From assembly GCA_037042915.1 (NCBI GenBank), contig CM073194.1:3100001-3164000 (forward strand): a stretch of 64,000 bases of DNA, given 5' to 3'. Both the position numbers and the translations under genes were made by a program. Numbering within the stretch: the stretch's first letter is position 1; every line of letters starts with the position of its first letter. This stretch comes from Auricularia sp. M13. Lineage: Eukaryota; Basidiomycota; Agaricomycetes; Auriculariales; Auriculariaceae. Positions 56,250 through 64,000 of this stretch are shown in pieces. The notes under the pieces were generated by a model. That model did no database searches. It was not told the DNA's origin and saw only the letters and a list, made by a program, of their open reading frames with translations.

Positions 56250-59200
56250 TCAATCATTTTCAAGATCATACCGCGCAGAATCAGGCATTTCTCCTCGGTA
56301 TTGCGAGATCCGGAGTGGTGGAGGGACTGGTGGTGCGTTCGACGGGACGATTAGTGTTGGTGCATAGATTATACCCGACTGCCGAATAGGTGATGAGCTG
56401 CCTGATGCAGAAGCCTGCGACTGAGTCTGCTGGTGCAAAGGTCCGCGAAACGCAGCACGAGGCTGAGCGGATGCGGGGCGCGTTTCGTCCGTGTCTTGTG
56501 CCGTCTGTGCCCTGCGTTTTTTGCGCGTCTTGACAACTTCCGAAACTCCCTTATGAATTGCATCCTCCAGATCGAGCTGCTGTGGCTGTAGGGCGAATGC
56601 ACGAACATGCAAAGCGTCTCGCATTTGACCGGTGTTGATGATCCAGTCCTCATGGGCCGTATGAGCGATCGTTGGCGCCGTCTTTTCCGTTAGTATCCTT
56701 TCCTGTCGAATAACTCGCCTTCCAGAAGGAGCACAGCCGTGAGCAGCACAGTCGTGCTGCACGTTGACCGTGCACAGCAGTTCCTAGCCCCCGTGAGTAA
56801 TCATGCGACAAACGGCACGTAGCGCACCTGAGCGGGAATAGCTCTCCAGGCTCGCAGCGGCGGAACCTTTGGCATATTGTACGGTGTGGACAATGTCGAC
56901 ACAGGCACTATTGGGGCGTTAAGAAGAACAGAGTGATGCGCCGTCACTGATTCTGTATCCGGAATATGCAGGATTTCTTGAATACGACCCAGAGAATACG
57001 TTGTGGGGTCGCTCCGGAAGACAGCCCATTGAGAAGGCGCGGCCTTATCTCCGTTCGCAAGATGTAGGCTGCGACAAGAACGCACGACTGTCTCAGGCGC
57101 AATACCGCTGGTTGCGCCTGTAGATGTGAAATGCGCTGTGGCGGTATAAAGCAAAGGATCACCTGCAACTTGCGCTAAAATGCGTGAGCACACCTCATCG
57201 CCATATTATAAACTTCTTACCCATGGTACTAGTCGTGACTACGTCCTCACTCGGTAATCCAAGGTGCGAACGGATGATCGGGTTCAGTACAGCCAGGGAG
57301 CGCGCCGCAGCACCTGCTCGCAGTGGTCGCTGACCCTCTGCAAGGGCTGGTTTTTCGCCGTTATACGTGCGCGGCCGCATATGAAGCGGCTGTCGCATGT
57401 CAATTGCAGCCCTCAGGCGCAAAGTTCCAGCTGGTGTCGGCGCGACGATGCGCCGGAAGAAATAACCACCACTGAGAAGATGTCGCACACGATCGCCCTG
57501 GGCAAGCGCTATCGCAATATCACGAGAGGGTGCTTGGCGATTCGAGTGAATGCTCTTGATGCGTATGACCGCGTTGAAGGCCTCGAACCCCTCCGTCGCA
57601 AATAGAATTGCTGGTCCAAATCGCCGGATGTGCGCAGGAAGGTGCAGTAGGAGATGAAATTTTGGCTTGTTGAACCACCACGGTGTCCACCTTGCAGTTG
57701 CAGCCAGGAAGTTGTGGATCGACGTCTCAAGTTGTTCCTGAAAATGTGAATACGGCGCAACGTGTGCGGGATAAAAATCACGAACCAAATACGTATCGAG
57801 ATTCTCAATTCGAGGCTGCCAGATGAGTGGTACCATGTTCGCCAGACACGTCCAAGTGTGATAGCAATCGGAGGAAACAAGATTCTGGAGGACGAAAGGA
57901 GCCGCTTGGACTAAGAAACGAAAGTCGCGTCCGACGAGTGAGCCCGCGTAATCAACCAGTGTCTCGCCTTTCAACGGCGAGATTCCAAGGCCGGATACAT
58001 CGAGCGAGTCAAGGCGAGCGATTAATTCCGCTCGAGCCTTGTCGGATTTGCACTGGTTTTGCACAACGTCGCGCCAAAAGTATTTGATGATTCCGAGTAG
58101 AACCACATGGAGGATTTCGACTGGTGTATCGCAATGTGGATCGAGTTCTATGTATTCATGGGTGAGACGACGGCTGGAAAATGGCGCACGTACCGTCAAG
58201 CCGCCAGATGGGACTTGATAAATTTGGAGGAAACTGTGCTCTGCAGTCAGCCGCAGCCTTGCGGCGCGCTTCTGCACCTCGTTTGCCTTTCATGGCCGAA
58301 AAGAGACGCTCGGCAAAGTGTTCAAAGAACGTATCCTTCGCACCAAACTGTGTCTTTGCCTTCTTGAACTCTGTCTGGGCATTTGCGGACTGAAAGGCGG
58401 CGGTTTGGATTGTGGAAAGGTTCTGCAGTGTCTCCTGCTTCGTCCGAGGCTCTCCGAGCTGCAGATAATGGTGAGAAATCATATAACACTGTTGGAGAAC
58501 ATGCCTTCGTAAATCTTCGAACACGATCTACCATCTCTGACATCGTCTCCACGATCTTCTTGCGGCGAGAGGGCTTGGTTTGAGAAGCACCCGAGATCCC
58601 TGACGCAATGCTCGCAGCAGACGAGCTCTCGCTACTAGCTCCGCTGTCGCCAGCGTGCGTATCGTCGTTCGCCTCAGTTCTTGTCTTCGCTTTTCGACGT
58701 TTGCCTTCCACCCAGCATGCGCGGCAAAAGAAGCGACCCCGCAAGCCGACGTGGCAGCAGAACTCGCTCTGCATCGGGTTATCACCGAGCATGGCGAAAA
58801 CAGAAGGGATGAGAAGGATAAGCTCGTGTTCTTGGCAGTCGTACGCCCAAATTCCAGATTCCTGGCCCTCTCTACATATTATTGAGTTAGTATTCACCAA
58901 CACAGCACGAGAAATACGCACTCGAATTGAGATATTACCGCATCCATCATTTCCGTTGTGGCCGCAACGTTGGAAGTTGTGAGAAAGTGGATGTTGTACT
59001 CCTGTTGCGCATGCGCGCGCGGAAGACCGGCGAGAGTGAACAGGAAGCTATTATGCTTGTTCCATTTCTTCGACTGGTTTCCTGACGTATCGTCGGCATA
59101 CATCCAGCACGGAGCTGCCTTTACGCGACAGTTCTTGGCCAAAGCTCGCCAACGGTTGCCTTTGGTTGGATCAGTACGCGTCCAGGGTGTTACGGATCCC

Positions 59201-60897
59201 TCGGCGCGATCGACAGCGGTCAAGTAGCTACCTGGTATCATCAGCAATCTATCTACGCGACAGAACTGTTCAATTGACTTACCGAGAACAGCATTTGGGC
59301 TGGGAAGACCGTACAGCTGGTGTTGATCGGCAAGGAGCGGGAGTGGTAAAAGAAGCTCATTGACAGGAACCTCGACAGTCTCGTACTCGTGGATATACCA
59401 TCCCTCGTCAATGGATCCGTCCTGATGCTGTCGAGAGACCGTAGTCATTGGCCAGGTCTTTGCGAATACCGTGCCTCCGCGAGTGAGCAAGCGGAAGGGC
59501 ATGCAAACACGGCCAGAGCGCAGCAGGGCCGGTTCGAAAACGAAGAAATCGAGGCTGCCGACACGAACCATGGGAGTGGCCAAGTGATCTGGTATATCGT
59601 TCAGCCAACGTTCCGTTTGCCATGCCTCTTGCACGGTCTGCCCTGCGTCTTCCGGGAGATCATGCAAGTGCGGGCGGACACTAGGATTTGCCCATTCCTG
59701 ACACAGAATGAGTAGTCGGAACATGTCTATCAGCTGTGTGCGTACCTGAGCGAGCATATCTGCGAGGGAATTAACAGAGAAGCGGTTACCCATAGCACCG
59801 ATGTAGTCGATGGTCCTGACGCCACAGAGATCCTGTAGAAGCTTCTCCAAGTCACGCATCTGGTGCTCAGAAGGCATCTCATCGGCTCCATTAAAGGTTG
59901 CCAGCCACGAGACGAGTTCCAGTTGATTGCGGGAGAAGGCGGCCCGTCGTAGGTGCCTGAGGGACCCGAAGGAACACACCTGCTAAGTTTCAGAGTCTGG
60001 GAACTGGAATGCGAATATCAAATGATAATACCTGCTTTGAGGTCCACGGAAACCATGGATTTGACATATCAACTTCTGAGGCATCCGCATGTCGCTTCAA
60101 GTTCTGCCGTGGAGCCGTGCTCGCTGCTCGCGTCGCTGTAGAATCCTGGGCAACCAAATATCAGCAATGTGAATTTCTCAGCAAAAACAGACCTCTGCAT
60201 CGTCCTCTTCGTCATCTGACTGCACTTGAGACGGCGGACGCTCGCAATTTTCATCGTCCGAACTGAACGACACATCCGGGTCGTCTCTGTGCTCACGGCG
60301 GAATAGGTCCTTCGCCAACCTTGCGGCTGCATCTTGCTCTGCAGCGGAACGATAATCGTAATTTATTGATGTCTGGCTTGGCGACTGGAAGTCGGCTTCG
60401 TCGATTTGCCAGGAATCAACGAGGTCACCGCCGGATTGACGCTCAACGGAAGCTTCGTAGCCGCCCACGAGCGCATCCAGGATGTCTCCAGTTCCGGCAG
60501 AGAACGAAGCAGCCCTTTCCGCCCAGCTTACTGCGATGGAATGGTGTGCATCTGTCGCGGGTGAAGGATCCGCCATCGAAGAGCTGCCGCTGCTCAATAC
60601 GCCCGCTTGTGCTAGAGCGCGAGCCTCTTGCGCTCGTGCGCGGGCTGCCTGGTGTTTGTCACGCTTTTCGTGTTTGAGAGCGTCAGACAGTCGGCAGGGC
60701 ACTGCTCCCGTGCAAACAAGGCAGAGCCATTGCTGCCCGTTCTGGCGCCAATCTGGTGTCAAGGTCAGCGAGCGCTCGCATAAACACGGCATGTCTCGAA
60801 CCGTTCCGATCCTCGAGGTCGTCCGCTGTCTGCGTACGGCGAGCACGGCGCAGGTAGGACATCGCTTGACTGCACACTCAGGGCTCGATGGCGACAC
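56250..60897 (-). CDS. Transposon-derived zinc-finger protein (basidiomycete TE family)
   Basis: About 1,200 residues over many exons. The N-terminus has a zinc-finger-like Cys/His set (CLCERSLTLTPDW...WLCLVC, LKHEKRDKH), then an acidic linker and VDMSNPWFPWTSKQ. The core reads GAMGNRFSVNSLADMLAQ, MVRVGSLDFFVFEPALL, CWMYADDTSGNQSKKWNKHN and SFLFTLAGLPRAHAQQEYNI. Next come MLGDNPMQSEFCCHVGLRGR with FFCRACW, DTPVEILHVVLLGIIKYFW, SGLGISPLKGETLVDYAGSL and WFNKPKFHLLLHLPAHIRRF with GPAILFATEGFEAFNAVIR. The end has VQHDCAAHGCAPSGRRVIRQ. This arrangement belongs to a very widespread, multi-copy Agaricomycete family that I take to be a DNA-transposon (CACTA/KDZ-like) protein. The name is uncertain. 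No frameshift was seen, so it is unusually well preserved. An inner start at 60792 (MPCLCERS) is possible. Confidence 0.72.
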
Positions 60898-61471
60898 TGC
60901 ACAAGTTCGTCCGGATCACTCGGCACTGTACACTGGTATTGGATTGCAGCAAGAGATTCTGAGTCCAACTTATTCATAGGCATCAGGTAATTAAAAGTAA
61001 TACAGAATGTTAAAGGAGAAGATATCATAAACCTATCAGCCAGATGTGCAGAGTCTATCCTCAGGTGATACCGGATCTGCGCATCTCGGGATAGATTTGT
61101 CACATGCTGCGGTCATACGGAGCTCAAGTTCGGTCACCAGCCCAGAGCCAACGACCTCCGGTCAAGCATCACGTATCGATTCGTCCGGCAGTGTAGACTT
61201 CGCAAGGACGATGTCAAAGTCACGTGAGCGACCTACCCGCCTTCAGGAACAGTATACGTCGCACGCTACCCGCCCTGAACGCCCTGAACAATGAGCTCTG
61301 GACAAGCACGATGGGCGTGCCTGGATGCATGGGACTGGATGGATCGCCAAGTTTATGTTCATGCTGCGAGATCCGGATCGACGCGCTTGCAATGCGGCCA
61401 CAGGCATTCACCATCACGATCATAAATATGGGGAGCATGGCCGCCACCCGCTCACCTTCCACCTCATAATA
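60898..61471. other. Intergenic
   Basis: 5' flank of the TE-derived gene and promoter of secreted protein 3. Short frames only; no terminal repeat recognised. Confidence 0.45.
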
Positions 61472-62872
61472 ATGCTCCACCTCGCCACCATCCTTGCGCT
61501 TGTGGTCAGCACATTCGCAGGCATCAACCCAACGTCGGACTGCGTGGCGACCTTTGCTGGTATCCTCGGCGCACCCGTGTTCCAAGGCGGCGCAAACGCC
61601 ACGGTGAAGGCGTTCACTTTGACGTCGAAGAACCAGATTGGCTACGTCGGCGACGGCGCGTCCCCGCTTGTCGTCGAGTTCCAGCAGTGCGCGAGCCTCA
61701 ACGTCGGGGTGCCCACCGACACCGCCGTATCGGGCACGTAGTATAAATGCTTCTCTTCTTCATATCCGTTTCGCTGACGCTCGCACCAGGCCGCCTCTAT
61801 GTTCCCTCGCAGAACAAATGCGTCGCTATAACGGACCAGCAAAAGCCGACCGCACCGTATTATACGACCCTCGCGCCGTGCAGCACGCAGTACAGTTGGG
61901 GACAGTCAAAGTGTATCCAAATAGTATCCTGTCCATATCTTTCCATGCAGGCTATAGACCCTCTCAAATGTTACACCATCATGTTCAGGAAAATAATGCG
62001 TATTTTTTGAGTATGCTTACGTAATATTCTAACGAGAAATAAGGTTTTGCCAAAATTTTGGCTCTCAACCAAAATTACAAGTTGTCTCAAAAAGCATTTT
62101 GAGCACAAGAGAAATTTACATAGGAAATTATTTTTTTTGAAAAGTTTGAGGACCATGAGATTCTCAGTCCCATTGACCCTTTAGATGGTGTCTGGCAGTG
62201 GAATTCATTTGCACCGAGCGGGATATTGACCTCCGGATGCTCATCAGCCGTTGGATCTGCTCCTAAATCAAACTGCTCAGCTCCGCTACCAGAGACCTTT
62301 TGCTAATTGGCATACAAATGGCTCGTTAAAATCGTCCAATTTGTGCAGATTCATGCTCAGGGCATTGATAGCTTTCGAATGATATATATTACGTAATATT
62401 CTATAAGGTTTCAAGCTTTTTGCCAAATTTCAGGGACCTTCTTCATAAAAAGGAAGTTTCTCAGAGAACGGCTCGTTGGATTTCGATAAAAATTATACCA
62501 TTGGAAAGCCCTCAACGAGACGCACATTTTCGACCATATAAGTATTGGGGTATATAAAAGTGGCTACACTTTGACTGTCCCCAACTGTACGCTCAACGCT
62601 TCGGTCTTTTCTTCGGCCAGAACAATGCCATTTTCTGGGTAGGAAACCTGTCTCTCTTTCTTTCCTCCAACTGAATTCTTCTCTCTTCTATCTATCTTTT
62701 ACTTGCGCAGACCGGAGAATCTGACGAGGAAGGTACCATCCTTCAAGGCGGCTGTGGTGTGCTCGGCTACGCGTGCCAGGCGGACGGCACGCCTCTGCAG
62801 GGCACCAACAAGCAGATTACGATTGAGTGCGACGGCTTCAAACCCTTCTGGCTGACGACCAAAGCTCTATGA
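61472..62872 (+). pseudogene. Small secreted six-cysteine protein (member 3), disrupted by a MITE
   Basis: The ATG at 61472 gives the signal peptide MLHLATILALVVSTFAG, then TSDCVATFAGILGAPVFQGG and QIGYVGDGASPLVVEFQQC. The first intron has GC instead of GT at the expected donor (G|gcacgtag), so splicing may already be weakened. Exon 2 reads RLYVPSQNKCVAITDQQ, PYYTTLAPCSTQ and is cut at 61892 by a 695-bp TA-flanked element. The frame resumes at 62588 with AQRFGLFFGQNNAIFW. Exon 3, after a normal intron, gives TGESDEEGTILQGGCGVLGY, ADGTPLQGTNKQITIECDG and the end TTKAL. The uninterrupted exon would match members 1, 2 and 4. As it stands, translation runs into the element and stops. Confidence 0.85.
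61893..62587. mobile_element. Tc1/mariner-type MITE inside a secreted-protein gene, 695 bp
   Basis: The ends are 23-bp perfect inverted repeats (61893-61915, beginning CAGTTGGGGACAGTC; 62565-62587, ending CTGTCCCCAACTG). A TA dinucleotide lies on each side (61891-61892 and 62588-62589), the signature of Tc1/mariner insertion. The interior is AT-rich, lacks a transposase frame and holds a repeated motif (TTACGTAATATTCTA near 62019 and 62390). It interrupts an exon whose two halves still match their paralogues exactly at the junction, so the insertion is recent. Confidence 0.93.
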
Positions 62873-63053
62873 TTACGAATGGGCTGGACCGATCACGGAC
62901 ACGTAGACTTTTTATGTTGTTGCCTAGTTGGTACTAGTAGTGTGTACCATGGACCTAGCCAAATGGATGCTGGATAATGAGATTCTTCTCCTTGATTGAA
63001 CGGTCCCCACGACGCCGCATGCACATAATCACACCGACAGCTTTCACACAACT

Positions 63054-63480
63054 CTAGTTGCTTACTTCGTTGCTGAGTCCGCCAGATGTGCATACGATTG
63101 GAGCTCGTTTCTGTCCGTACATGACACCGACGTACTGGCTTAACTTGCGTTGCGAGTACCAAGACGGGCAGCTGGGAGAGTGATGTACGACCGATTGAAA
63201 GGGCACCATAAGCCAGTGCACTGCGCCGCCACTGGTACACACGGAAAGGAGCAGCAACGGCAAGTAGGCGAAAAGTCTTCCCAGTCTATAAGCCGGTGTG
63301 CGCGTTGCCTCGTCGAAGATGCACCGCAGAATGTCGTCGGGGAAAGAGGCCATGAAATGCAGTACGAAAGTCGCCCACGCCTGGCCAATGCTCGCGTCCT
63401 GGCCTTACTTGCGGTCCTCGAGGGAACGCTTTTCGACGACACGGTCGTCGGAGAGCTTCCCAAGGCGTTAATTAGTCAAA
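63054..63480 (-). pseudogene. F-box protein fragment
   Basis: On the minus strand SFPDDILRCIFDEATRTPAY matches the F-box of the coiled-coil F-box family (compare CPEDVLRCIFEAAVDLPDD at 39330-40862). It is followed by LPLLLLSVC, then sequence in other frames, with no LRR part. Upstream, pieces of a charged helical segment are visible in different frames. It is a truncated, frame-broken remnant. Confidence 0.55.
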
Positions 63481-63703
63481 TTTGAGGCTTGGCCCTCCGC
63501 TTTCATGCCACTGTGCGCGTGAAGAGCGACGTTTGGATGCATTTTACATAGTCCTGGAAGTGATGAAGAGAAGAAGAATTTTTAAATCCCGATCCGGAGA
63601 CTGAACACGCGTTACCTCCGCCCGCAACGATTCATTTCTCAGTTGAAGATTTACAGACGATTGCAACGAGAACTACTTGACTTGCGACATAGAACGAGTC
63701 AAT
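63481..63703. other. Intergenic
   Basis: Short AT-rich spacer between the F-box fragment and secreted protein 4; nothing seen. Confidence 0.5.
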
Positions 63704-64000
63704 CTAGGCCACCGTAGTAACGATACGGAACGGTTTCTTGCTGCTGCATTCGAGCGTAATCTGCTCATTAGTATGCGTGATGACGGGCGTGCCGTCGGTC
63801 TTGGCTTTATACCCAAGCACACCGCACCCGCCCTGCAGGATGGTGCCTTCCTCGTCCGATTCACCAGTCTGAAAAAACACTCGGCTTAACGGACAGAAAC
63901 AGCATAAGTAGCGAATCGCACCCAGTAAACCGAATTATCGTCGTTGAAGAACACGCCGAAGCGCTGCGCATAGCCGGTGCCGCACTTCGCCAGCGTCGTG
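63704..64000 (-). CDS. Small secreted six-cysteine protein (member 4), partial
   Basis: The gene enters from the right edge. The visible part of exon 2 reads TTLAKCGTGYAQRFGVFF and NDDNSVYW. An intron (gtgcgattcg...ttttcag) follows at the same position as in the other members. Exon 3 is TGESDEEGTILQGGCGVLGY, KTDGTPVITHTNEQITLECS and the end RIVTTVA, stop at 63704-63706. The exon-3 sequence is closest to member 1 (identical RIVTTVA end) and member 3 (identical TGESDEEGTILQGG). The signal peptide and first exon lie beyond the window. The visible part is intact. Confidence 0.8.

Noticed and set aside
1-64000. CRISPR arrays, operons, Shine-Dalgarno sites or phage modules.
   Set aside because: The window is eukaryotic: spliced genes, tRNA introns and TATA promoters; no regularly spaced direct repeats were seen.

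Overview
The window is nuclear DNA of a filamentous basidiomycete, most likely an Agaricomycete. The evidence is: genes split by many short GT-AG introns (mostly 45-60 nt), tRNA genes with 12-15 nt anticodon-loop introns, and protein families typical of mushroom-forming fungi (NB-ARC/TPR NLR-like protein, F-box paralogues with an N-terminal coiled coil, an adenylate-forming reductase, small secreted proteins, SRPK-like kinase debris). All names come from reading motifs and domains by eye; no database search was possible. Splice sites were chosen by reading-frame continuity and by agreement with remembered family motifs.

Left third (1-23.4 kb): a DUF7330-like exon runs off the left edge. It is followed by an NLR-like gene (855-4135), the TUP1 co-repressor (4592-7149, minus), a tRNA-Gly, an MGST3-like MAPEG protein (9701-10325), two divergently transcribed paralogous cysteine-rich secreted peptides (10474-11481) and a large A-T-R adenylate-forming reductase (11602-15649, minus). 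A gene-poor stretch holds a 1.05 kb element bounded by 83-bp perfect inverted repeats. An F-box-like gene, a second tRNA-Gly, a six-TM membrane protein and a tRNA-Asn follow.

Middle (23.6-44 kb): an F-box/LRR-like gene and a two-finger CCCH protein come first. Next are a decayed SRPK-like kinase and a complete 3.9 kb hAT transposon with 15-bp TIRs and a perfect 8-bp target duplication. Its transposase appears to begin with a ubiquitin-like domain ending in LRGG. The hAT sits about 200 bp upstream of a class I (Rpd3-type) histone deacetylase with an unusual 749-nt intron. Three related F-box genes (one a pseudogene) and adenosine kinase complete the segment.

Right third (44-64 kb): the main theme is a four-member family of small secreted six-cysteine proteins (44392, 50639, 61472 and 63704 to the right edge) with shared intron positions. 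The third member is interrupted by a 695-bp TA-flanked mariner-type MITE. Between them lie a Num1/Mcp5-type cortical dynein anchor with a long degenerate VEVPVEKI repeat, an uncharacterised P/Q-rich gene, a large transposon-derived zinc-finger gene, a possible TOR-like fragment and an F-box remnant.

Housekeeping and chromatin functions (TUP1, HDAC, adenosine kinase, Num1, tRNAs) are interleaved with fast-evolving accessory genes and mobile DNA. No clear biosynthetic cluster is evident, although the reductase, the MAPEG protein and the secreted peptides are neighbours. The strongest candidates for something undescribed are the Ubl-hAT fusion and the two secreted-protein families.
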